A stretch of 64,000 bases of DNA from Daphnia carinata (lineage: Eukaryota; Arthropoda; Branchiopoda; Diplostraca; Daphniidae). The position numbers and the translations under genes are program-made. The stretch covers positions 1,604,239 through 1,668,238 of the forward strand of contig NC_081337.1 of NCBI RefSeq assembly GCF_022539665.2, given 5' to 3'. How positions within the stretch are numbered: position 1 is the stretch's first letter; each line of letters opens with the position of its first letter. Below, piece by piece: positions 1 through 13,541 of this stretch. The notes under the pieces were generated by a model. The model did not search any database, was not told the origin of the DNA, and saw only the letters and a program-made list of their open reading frames with translations.

Positions 1-3000
1 TACGTGTATTCAATGTGAATATAGTGTGATACAATGAGTTTCAATATCTACATTCAAACAGCATCAAATATACGTGTATTCAATGTGAATATAGTGTTAT
101 AGAATCAGTTTCATGATCTACATTCAAACAGCATCAAATATACGTGTATTCAATGTGAATATAGTGTTATAGAATCAGTTTCATGATCTACATTCAAACA
201 GTATCAAATATACGTGTATTCAATGTGAATATAGTTATACAATCAGTTTCAATATCTACATTCAAACAGCATCAAATATACGTGTATTCAATGTGAATAT
301 AGTGTGATACAGTGAGTTTCAATATCTACATTCAAACAGCATCAAATATACGTGTATTCAATGTGAATATAGTGTTATAGAATCAGTTTCATGATCTACA
401 TTCAAACAGCATCAAATATACGTGTATTCAATGTGAATATAGTGTTATAGAATCAGTTTCATATCTACATTCAAACAGCATCAAATATACGTGTATTCAA
501 TGTGAATATAGTGTGTATAGAATCAGTTTCATGATCTACATTCAAACAGTATTCAAACAGCATCAAATACGTGTATTCAATGTGAATATAGTGTTATAGA
601 ATCAGTTTCAATATCTACATTCAAACAGCATCAAATATACGTGTATTCAATGTGAATATAGTGTTATAGAATCAGTTTCATATCTACATTCAAACAGCAT
701 CAAATATACGTGTATTCAATGTGAATATAGTGTTATACAGTGTTATAGAATCAGTTTCATGATCTACATTCAAACAGCATCAAATATACGTGTATTCAAT
801 GTGAATATAGTGTGATACAGTGAGTTTCAATATCTACATTCAAACAGCATCAAATATACGTGTATTCAATGTGAATATAGTGTTATAGAATCAGTTTCAA
901 TATCTACATTCAAACAGCATCAAATATACGTGTATTCAATGTGAATATAGTGTTATACAGTCAGTTTCAATATCTACATTCAAACAGTATAAATATACGT
1001 GTATTCAATGTCCATATAGTGTTATAGAATCAGTTTCATGATCTACATTCAAACAGCATCAAATATACGTGTATTCAATGTGAATATAGTGTGATACAGT
1101 GAGTTTCAATATCTACATTCAAACAGCATCAAATATACGTGTATTCAATGTGAATATAGTGTTATAGAATCAGTTTCATGATCTACATTCAAACAGCATC
1201 AAATATACGTGTATTCAATGTGAATATAGTGTTATAGAATCAGTTTCAATCTACATTCAAACAGCATCAAATATACGTGTATTCAATGTGAATATAGTGT
1301 GATACAGTGAGTTTCAATATCTACATTCAAACAGCATCAAATATACGTGTATTCAATGTGAATATAGTGTGATACAGTGAGTTTCAATATCTACATTCAA
1401 ACAGCATCAAATATACGTGTATTCAATGTGAATATAGTGTTATAGAATCAGTTTCAATATCTACATTCAAACAGCATCAAATATACGTGTATTCAATGTG
1501 AATATAGTGTTATAGAATCAGTTTCAATGATCTACATTCAAACAGCATCAAATATACGTGTATTCAATGTGAATATAGTGTTATAGAATCAGTTTCAATA
1601 TCTACATTCAAACAGCATCAAATATACGTGTATTCAATGTGAATATAGTGTCATACAGTGAGTTTCAATATCTACATTCAAACAGTACCAAATATACGTG
1701 TATTCAATGTGAATATAGTGTTATACAATCAGTTTCAATATCTACATTCAAACAGCATCAAATATACGTGTATTCAATGTGAATATAGTGTTATACAATG
1801 AGTTTCAATATCTACATTCAAACAGCATCAAATATACGTGTATTCAATGTGAATATAGTGTTATAGAATCAGTTTCATGATCTACATTCAAACAGCATCA
1901 AATATACGTGTATTCAATGTGAATATAGTGTTATAGAATCAGTTTCAATATCTACATTCAAACAGCATCAAATATACGTGTATTCAATGTGAATATAGTG
2001 TTATAGAATCAGTTTCATGATCTACATTCAAACAGCATCAAATATACGTGTATTCAATGTGAATATAGTGTTATAGAATCAGTTTCAATATCTACATTCA
2101 AACAGCATCAAATATACGTGTATTCAATGTGAATATAGTGTTATAGAATCAGTTTCATGATCTACATTCAAACAGCATCAAATATACGTGTATTCAATGT
2201 GAATATAGTGTTATACGATTCAGTTTCAGTGATCTACATTCAAACAGCATCAAATATACGTGTATTCAATGTGAATATAGTGTGATACAGTGAGTTTCAA
2301 TATCTACATTCAAACAGCATCAAATATACGTGTATTCAATGTGAATATAGTGTTATAGAATCAGTTTCATGATCTACATTCAAACAGCATCAAATATACG
2401 TGTATTCAATGTGAATATAGTGTTATAGAATCAGTTTCATGATCTACATTCAAACAGCATCAAATATACGTGTATTCAATGTGAATATAGTGTTATAGAA
2501 TCAGTTTCATATCTACATTCAAACAGCATCAAATATACGTGTATTCAATGTGAATATAGTGTTATAGAATCAGTTTCAATATCTACATTCAAACAGCATC
2601 AAATATACGTGTATTCAATGTGAATATAGTGTTATAGAATCAGTTTCAATATCTACATTCAAACAGCATCAAATATACGTGTATTCAATGTGAATATAGT
2701 GTTATAGAATCAAATATTTCAATGTGAATATAGTGTTATAGAATCAGTTTCACATCTACATTCAAACAGCATCAAATATACGTATTCAATGTGAATATAG
2801 TGTTATAGAATCAGTTTCAATATCTACATTCAAACAGCATCAAATATACGTGTATTCAATGTGAATATAGTGTTATAGAATCAGTTTCAATATCTACATT
2901 CAAACAGCATCAAATATACGTGTATTCAATGTGAATATAGTGTTATAGAATCAGTTTCAATATCTACATTCAAACAGCATCAAATATACGTGTATTCAAT

Positions 3001-6000
3001 GTGAATATAGTGTTATAGAATCAGTTTCATGATCTACATTCAAACAGCATCAAATATACGTGTATTCAATGTGAATATAGTGTGATACAGTGAGTTTCAA
3101 TATCTACATTCAAACAGCATCAAATATACGTGTATTCAATGTGAATATAGTGTTATAGAATCAGTTTCATGATCTACATTCAAACAGCATCAAATATACG
3201 TGTATTCAATGTGAATATAGTGTTATAGAATATGTGAATTCAGTTTCATGATCTACATTCAAACAGCATCAAATATACGTGTATTCAGTGAATATAGTGT
3301 TATAGAATCAGTTTCATGATCTACATTCAAACAGTATCAAATATACGTGTATTCAATGTGAATATAGTGTGATACAGTGAGTTTCAATATCTACATTCAA
3401 ACAGCATCAAATATACGTGTATTCAATGTGAATATAGTGTTATAGAATCAGTTTCATGATCTACATTCAAACAGCATCAAATATACGTGTATTCAATGTG
3501 AATATAGTGTTATAGAATCAGTTTCATGATCTACATTCAAACAGCATCAAATATACGTGTATTCAATGTGAATATAGTGTTATAGAATCAGTTTCATGAT
3601 CTACATTCAAACAGCATCAAATATACGTGTATTCAATGTGAATATAGTGTTATAGAATCAGTTTCATGATCTACATTCAAACAGTATCAAATATACGTGT
3701 ATTCAATGTGAATATAGTGTTATAGAATGAGTTTCAATATCTACATTCAAACTGCATGAAATATACGTGTATTCAATGTGAATAGTGTGTTATAGAATCA
3801 GTTTCATGATCTACATTCAAACAGCATCAAATATACGTGTATTCAATGTGAATATAGTGTTATAGAATCAGTTTCAATGATCTACATTCAAACAGCATCA
3901 AATATACGTGTATTCAATGTGAATATAGTGTTATAGAATCAGTTTCATGATCTACATTCAAACAGTATCAAATATACGTGTATTCAATGTGAATATATGT
4001 TATATCAAATATACGTGTATTCAATGTGTTCATACATATTTCAATATCTACATTCAAACAGCATCAAATATACGTGTATTCAATGTGAATATAGTGTTAT
4101 AGAATCAGTTTCATATCTACATTCAAACAGCATCAAATATACGTGTATTCAATGTGAATATAGTGTTATAGAATCAGTTTCATGATCTACATTCAAACAG
4201 CATCAAATATACGTGTATTCAATGTGAATATAGTGTGATACAGTGAGTTTCAATATCTACATTCAAACAGCATCAAATATACGTGTATTCAATGTGAATA
4301 TAGTGTTATAGAATCAGTTTCATGATCTACATTCAAACAGCATCAAATATACGTGTATTCAATGTGAATATAGTGTTATAGAATCAGTTTCATGATCTAC
4401 ATTCAAACAGCATCAAATATACGTGTATTCAATGTGAATATAGTGTTATAGAATCAGTTTCATGATCTACATTCAAACAGCATCAAATATACGTGTATTC
4501 AATGTGAATATAGTGTTATAGAATCAGTTTCATGATCTACATTCAAACAGTATCAAATATACGTGTATTCAATGTGAATATAGTGTTATACAGTGTGTAG
4601 TTTCAATTTCATCTACATTCAAACAGCATCAAATATACGTGTATTCAATGTGAATATAGTGTTATAGAATCAGTTTCATGATCTACATTCAAACAGTATC
4701 AAATATACGTGTATTCAATGTGAATATAGTGTTATAGAATCAGTTTCATGATCTACATTCAAACAGTATCAAATATACGTGTATTCAATGTGAATATAGT
4801 GTGATACAGTGAGTTTCAATATCTACATTCAAACAGCATCAAATATACGTGTATTCAATGTGAATATAGTGTTATAGAATCAGTTTCATGATCTACATTC
4901 AAACAGCATCAAATATACGTGTATTCAATGTGAATATAGTGTTATAGAATCAGTTTCATGATCTACATTCAAACAGTATCAAATATACGTGTATTCAATG
5001 TGAATATAGTGTGATACAGTGAGTTTCAATATCTACATTCAAACAGCATCAAATATACGTGTATTCAATGTGAATATAGTGTGATAGAATCAGTTTCAAT
5101 ATCTACATTCAAACAGCATCAAATATACGTGTATTCAATGTGAATATAGTGTTATAGAATCAGTTTCATGATCTACATTCAAACAGTATCAAATATACGT
5201 GTATTCAATGTGAATATAGTGTTATAGAATCAGTTTCATGATCTACATTCAAACAGTATCAAATATACGTGTATTCAATGTGAATATAGTGTGATACAGT
5301 CAGTTTCAATATCTACATTCAAACAGCATCAAATATACGTGTATTCAATGTGAATATAGTGTTATAGAATCAGTTTCATGATCTACATTCAAACAGTATC
5401 AAATATACGTGTATTCAATGTGAATATAGTGTTATAGAATCAGTTTCATGATCTACATTCAAACAGTATCAAATATACGTGTATTCAATGTGAATAAAGT
5501 GTTATATAATCAGTTTCATGATCTACATTCAAACAGTATCAAATATACGTGTATTCAATGTGAATATAGTGTTATAGAATCAGTTTCATGATCTACATTC
5601 AAACAGTATCAAATATACGTGTATTCAATGTGAATACAATGTGATATAGTGAATCAGTTTCAATATCTACATTCAAACAGCATCAAATATACGTGTATTC
5701 AATGTGAATAAACAGCATCAAATATACGTGTATTCAATGTGAATATAGTGTTATAGAATCAGTTTCATGATCTACATTCAAACAGTATCAAATATACGTG
5801 TATTCAATGTGAATATAGTGTTATAGAATCAGTTTCAATATCTACATTCAAACAGCATCAAATATACGTGTATTCAATGTGAATATAGTGTTATAGAATC
5901 AGTTTCAATATCTACATTCAAACAGTATCAAATATAAGTGTATTCAATGTGAATATAGTGTTATAGAATCAGTTTCATGATCTACATTCAAACAGTGTCA

Positions 6001-6021
6001 AATATAAGTGTATTCAATGTA
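1..6021. repeat. ~70 bp tandem satellite array, block 1
   Basis: About 85 head-to-tail monomers of ~70 bp (some 68-69 bp, a few longer). Two dyad motifs recur in each monomer: ATACGTGTAT and TATTCAATGTGAATA. Two monomer variants alternate irregularly, one with GTTATAGAATCAG and one with GTGATACAGTGAG, and the next box is CAGCATC or CAGTATC. A few junctions are scrambled (near 550, 2700, 4000, 4600 and 5640-5710). The block stops abruptly inside the retroelement LTR at about 6022. I see no gene here; short open frames follow the repeat period. High homogeneity suggests recent amplification or homogenisation, as in heterochromatic or centromeric satellites. Confidence 0.98.
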
Positions 6022-6554
6022 AGAGCTCATTTGTCGGAAATGCTATGTTTCCCTTAAGCATGTAAGACCTATAAAAGGATGCCTTTTTGTTCCCAAAAGT
6101 TAGTTCTAGTTCCGCTTCGTTCTTACACTAGTTCCTGTTCTTGTTCAAGTTCCAGTTCTAGTGCTATCCTATCTACAAGTGTTCAATTCATCAATAGTTG
6201 TGAGTATAAATTGTGTTTAAATCAATAACTATTATAAGTGCTTCTCATCGCTGCTTGTGCGACCTATGAGCCTGTAATCTATATCTTCTCCGCAACGGTT
6301 CATCTTTATTTTTATTCCCCGCCACAGTGGTGACGGTAAGATCAATTTCGCATAACTCTATTCCTCTATTTCCGTTTCCCTTTTTATGCCCATAACTGTG
6401 TATTTCCTTTGTTGTTGTTTGGCCCACTAGATAAAAAATATATTCGGCATTGTGGTAACGCATCCCGAGTTCATTCATTATTTATTTATTCATTATTATC
6501 ATTTCTTGTCTTAATCAAGTAAAGTCATTCTTCTTACAAGGAGAATGCTTTACA
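6022..6554 (+). repeat. 5' LTR of element A, 5'-truncated by satellite
   Basis: Nearly identical to the 3' part of the LTR at 22269-23058, apart from small indels. It starts directly at satellite DNA and lacks roughly the first 255 bp of the complete LTR. It ends in CA just before the primer-binding region at 6558. It contains a TATA box and a T/C-rich segment with repeated GTTCTAGTTC-like words, and no coding sequence. Confidence 0.85.
6070..6076 (+). promoter_or_regulatory. TATA box of element A 5' LTR
   Basis: TATAAAA in the context CCTATAAAAGG, about 25 bp before a plausible start site (AAAAGTTAGTTC). The same site is present in the 3' LTR copy at 22572. Confidence 0.65.
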
Positions 6555-6557
6555 TAA

Positions 6558-6571
6558 TGGTGGCAGCGATC
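6558..6571 (+). promoter_or_regulatory. primer-binding site of element A
   Basis: TGGTGGCAGCGATC lies 3 bp after the LTR end. It begins with TGG, as expected for pairing with a tRNA 3' CCA end, and is repeated exactly at 23062. I cannot assign the primer tRNA; it should end in CGCTGCC plus discriminator and CCA. Confidence 0.55.
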
Positions 6572-6588
6572 TATCGAACTCACCCACA

Positions 6589-9352
6589 ATGACGGATAAT
6601 AGTTTTGCTAGTAGGCATAAACTTTCTCGTTCTCCTGTAACCGCTACCAAAAGTCCCATTGAGCCAGTCATACAAATTGAAGAACCTGTAGCCAGATCGC
6701 TTAATTTTGGTAAAACTTCCACTTCAACTCGTGCTGGAGCTGAGAAGTTTACGGGTAATAAAACTTCGATAAGGGCGACAGAAGCTATTGGGAAATCTGC
6801 CTCCCCTGTTTTAAAACCTAGGGAAATTCCAAATAATCCTCAGTTAAGAAAGTTAAGATCGAACTCTGCGTATGAACTAGTAACGGGGGTAGACCTTTCA
6901 AACGTTCGCAAACCCCGGGCCAAAAGTAACGCTAACCCCTCGGCTGCACGAGATTGTCCTTCCATACTAACTAAATTAATAAACCACCTTTCACCCAAGA
7001 AAACCGTCTCCACAAACACTTCCCCACCAAACGTTTTTTCGACCACCGTTTCCAGTCTTTTTTCAAAAAAGAAGACAACCAATGGAAGACCAACTCAACG
7101 CCAATCTCCAGCATCTATTCCAAGAAGTCAAGAAGAAACAGGACAGCATCTTCCAACTACCGAACAGCCAGCTACCGTTCCTACTGCTAGCCACCAAGAA
7201 CCTCAAGGAGAGGTAGAAGGACTTCCAATCGAGCGACGCAAAAATCTGGGACCACCTTGTCGCGTTGATGCGCGACATTCAGAGGAATTACGACGTCGAA
7301 AAACTAACACTGATGGATTGGAAACAACCGAAGACACTTCTGAAGTACCTGACATCCATTCTGGAGGTGAAAGCCAGTGTACCGATCACGAAGAAAACGA
7401 AGAAGCCGACAGAGGAAATTGTGACGGAGCTCAAGGAAATTTTCACGCGACACGTGAGACAGGTTTTGACTTGCCTACACCGACAAATTTACAACATCAT
7501 AGACCTGCAAGAGGTCACACCAACAAGACAGCGAGAACTTTTCGGGTTCGTTCCTAGACGGGACATCACCGACAGAGACGAGGACGGGAGATACGTCGAA
7601 ATCATCACCATAGTCAGCGACACATCAATTCATCTGGAGGAGATCTTGCTGGAGTCCCAACGAACGTTCCTGAAGGAAGTAACCAACCTAGCGTCGTATC
7701 TAAAGAAACTACAACTCATCAACAATTTGGAGGTGCTACAGCCGGAAATCATATTCCTGTTGGACAAACTGAGCAACTTTCCGGAAGCCAACAACCCATT
7801 CTTCGCACAGCAGGCGAGCGACATCAAGCAAATAATCACGCAAACGGAAATAAAATTGAGACAATCGCTGACGTGCATACAAACTAGACCAACACAGCAG
7901 CAAAACCCGCCAATCCAACAAACATCGCTGCTGTCGGGCAGCATTCCGAAGAGGAAACGGTCGCGCAGAAGAAACTATCGTTCCACTCAATCACAAACTC
8001 AAACCCGCCTACTCAGCCGATCGAATATAACACAGGAGAATCTAAGGCAATTACGAACGACACTTCAGAACACCCTCAGAATCCACAGGGAGGAACTGAA
8101 ATTTTTAAGATTTAATCCAAACATGACGGAATCTTGTTCCCCATCAAGAGCGGCCACGGTCGATGATTTGAACGATTTCCAAAATAATCAGCACACCTTT
8201 TCCCGTTTACAACTACTTCCTTCTTTTTCTGGTAATCCACTCGTGCACTTTGACTCCTGGTTAACATCTTTTGAAAGTATAGTAGAGGGATCAGGTTGGT
8301 CTGAGGGGAAAATTATTCAGATGTTAAGGGCAAAATTGGCTGATAAAGCTTTCTCGATTATTCAGGCAACTTTGAAGGTTCATCCTCACAACTATGCTCT
8401 AATTAAAGAATCTCTTCTTGATCATTTTCATGGTGACGAAAATGCTGATTTTTATCAAAAGAAGTTTAATAAAGCTAAGCGTAAGCCAGGGGAAAAGATT
8501 ATAGAATATGCTCATCGTTTGCAGGAAATTTTCAAACGTGCATATCCTGTAGGCTATTCAGAAGCATCTTTCGCTATAATTCTTATGCAAAAATTTATAG
8601 AGGGGATGGAATCCAAATTACAATCGAAAGTTAAATATAAAGAATTTAAGAATTTTAATGATCTTATTTCTGCAACACGAATGTATGCATTGCGACTGGA
8701 AGCCATGGAAACGGATAGGGAAAAACATGATTTTATTAGGGCAGTGACTGCGCCGTCTGACACCAGGGACGCAAAATTAAAAGAACTCAAGGAAATAATA
8801 TTGGAGCAAAAAGAATTCGTCAATAATGCAGTAGCAAATATCAGACAGGGAAGCAAACAAATAGATGACCCTAAAACTGAGAAGGAGGAAATCAAGAGCG
8901 CACTTCTTGAGCTAACGCAAGCGGTAAGGCAATTGCAATTTGATAAAAACGTATCAAGCGCACCCTATAAGAAACAAGTTTCGTTCCAAGCTAGTAACAG
9001 TAACCAGGATAGGAATTGGAGACCTCCGCAGCAGAGTAACAATAACAATGGCGCACAAACTTTCAATAAATTTCCAGATAGGCCTACAGCAAATAAACCT
9101 TTTTTTTCAAAACCAGCTGGTGATTCTAACTATAAGCCTACACCGCCACAGCTGACTTGCAATTTTTGTGGATATAAGGGTCATTCTCAGGCAGATTGTC
9201 GCAAATATCAACGGCAAAGTTTGGAACAAGCTCAGCCACCAATATGCTATACATGTCGGGAAATTGGCCATAAATCAAACAACTGTCCAAGAGCAAAAAA
9301 CCCGAATACGCCTAACATTCCAGGTCCGCCTCCGAATCAGGGAAACCAATAG
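6589..9352 (+). pseudogene. gag: gag of element A (Ty3/Gypsy), broken
   Basis: The first ATG after the leader is at 6589 and opens a basic, Ser/Thr-rich N-terminal frame that runs to 7557. The main Gag frame is the next one over; it begins around 7082 and runs to 9352 with an in-frame TAG at 7214, so a frameshift near 7060-7080 and one stop separate the parts. The long uninterrupted part (695 codons from 7265) has a retrotransposon capsid-type alpha-helical region at about residues 310-500. A Gln/Asn-rich linker follows, then two CCHC zinc knuckles (residues 632-645 and 661-674, C-x2-C-x4-H-x4-C), which bind genomic RNA in this family. It would form the virus-like particle. The first ~420 bp recur at 23093. 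Confidence 0.85.
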
Positions 9353-9381
9353 GTATCAACTGTAACTTCGGGTCAGTTGAT

Positions 9382-11789
9382 ATGGAGCCCCCGTTTAAAT
9401 CCCGACAAGTCGCAAAATTAACAACCATAACGAATGAATCGACACCGAGAATTCCATTGAAAATTCATCAGATTCCATTTCAAGCATTATTCGATACAGG
9501 AGCATCTAAGAGTATTATTTATGAGAGATTATTGAGGAAATTACCCCAAAGAGGTCAAGTGATCTGCAGTCAACTTGATTTCGATTTATACGATGTAGGG
9601 GAGAAAAAATTACACACGCTGGGAAGAGTTACTTTACCCGTACGATACGGAGATTCAGTTTTGGAACAGGAGTTTATTGTTACAAATGGTGTTTCTGAGG
9701 ACTGCATCCTTGGATAGGACGCAATCCAGAAACACGGATTTCAGCTTGATGGAGAAGCCAAGAGCATTTATTTAGCAAGAGATAGGCAGGGATCAGCTAT
9801 TTCTAGCATTCCGGACATGGCTATTACTTCGGTCAAAAAGACGACGTTATCTCGTCAGACGTCGTTTGTAATTGCCGCGCAAATGATAGGGTCATTTCCG
9901 TTTGTTCCGCCTAATACAGCTTTTATATTTACCCCAGCAGAAGATTTGCCGGCCGGCATTTTTATTGAGGAGTTCGTAGGAAAAGTATCGAAAGATGGAA
10001 AATATCATATTCTGGTTGAAAATCATTCGTTAAATCAAGTCAAAATTCTTAGGGATACGAAGTTAGGTAGCATCGAAGTTACTACTCGAGCGATTGGGAA
10101 AATTTCTTTAAATAAAGTTGAGGACAGGCCTAACGTAGTAACAGAGCCTATTGTGATTCCGGAGGTCGACCCCGAATTTCAAACACAGCTCGCTAAATTA
10201 TTAAATGACTTTCACGACTTTTTCGCTGCAAAAGATTCAGAATTAGGCAACACAGATCTTATAAAACATACAATTGATACACAGGGACGAGGCCCTATTC
10301 GACAACGCCCTTACAGAGTTACGAATAATCAAAGAAAATTATTAGAGGATAAGGTACAAGAAATGCTTGACGCAGATGTAATTCAGTATTCGCATTCGCC
10401 ATGGGCTTCACCTGTGGTTTTAGTTGAGAAAAAAAGTGGAGAAGTCAGGGTTTGCGTCGATTATCGAAAATTAAACAGTATTACAAAGAAAGATTCTTTT
10501 CCTATGCCAAGGATAGATGAAACATTGGATAAATTGTATGGGAAGAAATTTTTCACTGCTCTCGATTTAGCCGCTGGATATTGGCAAATTCAGGTAGATG
10601 AGCCAGCAATAGAAAAAACAGTATTTGTTGTAGAAAATAATCTTTACGAATTTAAGCGTATGGCATTTGGCTTGTGCAATGCACCTGCCACATTTCAAAG
10701 ACTAATGAATTATGTACTGAAAGACGTTTTAGGAAGTAAGGCATTAGTTTATTTGGATGATGTGATCATCTTTTCTGATACTTTTGAAGACCATTTGAGG
10801 GATATTCGTGAAATTTTTCAACTGCTACAGGATGCGAATTTAAAATTAAAACTTAAAAAATGCCAGTTATTAAACGATCGGTAAATTATTTAGGCCATGT
10901 CATTTCGACTGAAGGGATTAAGCCAGATCCAGGGAAAATCGATAAAATAGTGAATTATAAAACACCTTCTTCTGTAGACGAAATGAGATCATTTTTGGGA
11001 TTAGCCGGATATTATAGGAGATTTATTCAAAATTTTGGATCAATAGCTAAGCCATTGACGAGATTAACTCATAGGGACCTTAGCAGAAAACCTTTTGTTT
11101 GGGGTACTGAGGAGCAAGCTGCCTTTGAAAAATTACGAACTTCTCTCGTTACGCCCCCAGTATTAGTTTACCCCAATTTCAATGAAAAATTTTTACTTTT
11201 CACAGGCGCATGTGATTATGGAATAGGAGCGGTGCTTTCGCAGATGCAAAATGGCAACGAGCATCCGATAGCATATTCTAGTAGACAATTAACGAAAGCT
11301 GAGACGAAATATGCCACTACAGAAAAAGAAGCTTTAGCAGTGATTGATGCGATTAAACATTTTCGACATTATCTTTTGGATAAGCCATTCGAAATTATTA
11401 GTGATCATCGTCCATTACAGTGGCTTAAGGATCAAAAAGATAACAATGGGAGATTAGGACGATGGGCTATATTATTAGCTGCGACCAATTATGAATTAAA
11501 GTATAGGCCTGGTCGTATTCACCAAAATGCTGACTGTTTGTCACGTTTAAAGGTGGCTAGTATTCAAACTGGAAAAAATATCAAATTTATTTGTGAAAAG
11601 CAATTAGAAGATGAACTTTGTATAGCTATTAGGAATTATTTGGAGAAAGGAGAGTTAGAGGAAATTTTTCAACAATCTAGGCCAGATTGGGTAAAAGAAA
11701 TTGAATATTTTGAAATTATTGAAGTTACACTTTATCGGCATGAGTTGCCTTCGTCTGCCTTCGCTGAACTTAACGCCTTTTTTCTGTGA
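9382..11789 (+). pseudogene. pol: pol of element A: protease, reverse transcriptase, RNase H
   Basis: The frame opens shortly after gag. A retropepsin-like aspartic protease carries the DTGAS active site near 9497 and ends at the ILG flap-region motif, where an in-frame TAG occurs (9715-9717). The same frame resumes into the reverse transcriptase with SPWASPVVLV, LDLAAGYWQI, FGLCNAPATFQ and the catalytic YLDD (about 10753). A frameshift around 10860-10884 moves the end of RT and the RNase H domain into another frame (10860-11789), with RPLQWL and a final YRPGRIHQNADCLSR. The frame stops at 11789, before any integrase zinc finger or catalytic core. Domain order PR-RT-RH is that of Ty3/Gypsy elements. 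At least one stop and one frameshift make it non-functional as it stands. Confidence 0.9.
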
Positions 11790-12225
11790 CAGCTAAAACA
11801 GTTTGCTGTAAAAGCAGACGCATTTCTGTCTGGTTTTACGTAATGAGCTCAGCGCCTCAAGTGGGAACAAGATAAACAATTTTTGACGGGAAAAACTTAG
11901 TACCGTCTTCACTAAAAGAAATTCCCTTTCCTAATATACTTAATATTAAGACATAATATTAAACAGGGATATAGTTTAATTAATATCCTATCGATTAACG
12001 TAATTGCGGGGTCTATGAAACACGTTCTTATATTTTTAAAAAAATTTCAAAAACTGATGTAGTGTCATTTGGCATCCCATAAGCAAACGCGGTGTTCGGG
12101 TAATACATGACTAGCATGCTAGTCAAAAAGTTTTATTGATAAACATTTACTAAAATCAACACTTGACACCCCTTATTATTTGGATAGTCTATTATTCAAT
12201 GAACACGCGTCCCCAAAAACCAAAT
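11790..12225 (+). other. non-coding gap where the integrase core is missing
   Basis: No open frame and no integrase core motifs. At ~436 bp the interval is too short for the usual integrase N-terminal and DDE domains, so most of the domain is deleted or replaced. It contains a perfect 16 bp palindrome (GACTAGCATGCTAGTC) at 12109-12124. Confidence 0.6.
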
Positions 12226-12953
12226 TTTATTTTTTTAGCGGAACGTTTGCGATATAGTTTCCAAAGGGTTAGAGAAGAAAGGTCCTTTTTATTCGTTTAA
12301 AGATGGGGATAGTAAGAAATTCACTTCTAAATATAAAGGGCCGTATAGGATATAAGATATTCTAATAATACAGTGATATAATAATTCCTAAAAAGACCTA
12401 GCGTTCGGATAATTAGTGAGGGTACTGTATGTCTGTCAACGCACTCACGTTAACAGATTAAAACCTTTGTATGAAACAATGCTTTGGAAGACCGAGCATT
12501 GTCCTCCATTTGAATCGTCTTCGGAGTTTTTTAATCGATTTCGTAAAACGATTATTAATTCAAACAATTGATGAATCATTAGAAAATCTGGATAAGACTA
12601 TAGATGAAAAATCGATGATTTGTATATTATCCAAGAAATTGTAAACCCTTCCCCTGATGTAAGCACTACACTTTTTGGCGACGACTTGAAAATACACACC
12701 GGAAAAGAGGCGAGAACCCTCGCGACGAAAAAAAAATACGAATTCGATTGAAAAATCGACGAAGATGGAGTTCATTCATCTGGATTCATACGATTCTGAA
12801 AATTGTGCGAAAGACACGCCGGAAAAGTGTCCACCAATTGAGATACAATATGAAAAATTGCAAGAAAATTTGGGAAAGGATGCACCTGAAACAGTCGCGA
12901 ACACCGGACGTCCACAAAGAAATCGCAGGAAGCCTATTCGATATGGATTTTAA
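12226..12953 (+). pseudogene. integrase C-terminal remnant of element A
   Basis: Several short frames carry hallmarks of a Gypsy integrase C-terminus: a KYKGPYRI-like GPY/F segment near 12330, then a HVNRLKPLYE segment near 12445 that is typical just after the GPY/F module, and finally at 12765-12953 a tail ending GRPQRNRRKPIRYGF. Frames change between these pieces and stops intervene, so this is decayed. It marks the original end of pol and explains the empty interval before it. Confidence 0.7.
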
Positions 12954-13060
12954 TATGAATCTCTCTTGGCTGCTTTGCTTCGGTTAGAAGGGACTATATA
13001 AGCCCATGACACACAGTGACGGATATTCAGCAGTTTGTGTTTGGTGATCTTGATTCCGAC

Positions 13061-13528
13061 ATGGATTCTGACAGCACGGTGGAACTGAACCAGTGGGACA
13101 TCGCCCAACCCATCGAAGTGGCGACGCCATCTACTCCACTCACCGGAAACGAAGAACCGGCGAGCAAACGTCCCAAGATAAAAGAAGTAGGAGAGTTAGT
13201 AGAAAATGACGAAGAAGAGGAGATACGGCGGGAGAAGGCCGTGGAGGAATTTCTACAACCAATATTGACTAAGGACGAAAAAAGGAAAAGAGACGACAAC
13301 GAAAAACTGTGGGATGAGATGTGGGATAATTATCGAAGCCCAGGTGCTCATTCACAGGACTCGGAAAACGAATTTAACTGGCGTCGGGAGCAGCGCCGCT
13401 ACAACAAGGAAATGCGTCGACGGACAAGAGAGTTGGCGGAGGAACTGCAACTCCATATCCGCCAAGAAAATTGGAAAAAAGCGGTGCTCAAATTAAAGAA
13501 GATTCTGGATCTGGATCCCGAAAATTGA
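13061..13528 (+). CDS. accessory ORF 1 of element A: acidic/basic coiled-coil-like protein
   Basis: An intact frame of 155 codons from the first ATG (the frame also extends upstream to a GTG at 13016). It lies between pol and env. The N-terminal third is acidic (DSDST, then an EEEEI stretch) and holds a likely nuclear localisation signal (SKRPKIK, about residues 49-55). The middle and C-terminal parts are highly charged and probably helical (EKRKRDD, RREQRRYNKEMRRRTREL). The last ~20 residues form an amphipathic helix ending KILDLDPEN, like the second helix of a TPR motif. The same C-terminal motif recurs in accessory ORF 2 downstream. I do not recognise a characterised family. By position it could be an accessory regulator, but function is unknown. 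Confidence 0.6.
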   Translation: MDSDSTVELNQWDIAQPIEVATPSTPLTGNEEPASKRPKIKEVGELVENDEEEEIRREKAVEEFLQPILTKDEKRKRDDNEKLWDEMWDNYRSPGAHSQDSENEFNWRREQRRYNKEMRRRTRELAEELQLHIRQENWKKAVLKLKKILDLDPEN

Positions 13529-13541
13529 AGTCCACCCCTTT

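Noticed and set aside
3997-4185. Short frames within the satellite
   Set aside because: They follow the 70 bp repeat period and are chance frames.
1-6021. CRISPR-like array of direct repeats
   Set aside because: The monomers are contiguous and similar over their full length, with no unique spacers; this is a eukaryotic satellite.
6245-6478. 77-codon minus-strand frame in the LTR (also at 22779)
   Set aside because: It lies wholly in the LTR, has no recognisable motif, and is altered by a small indel between the two LTR copies.
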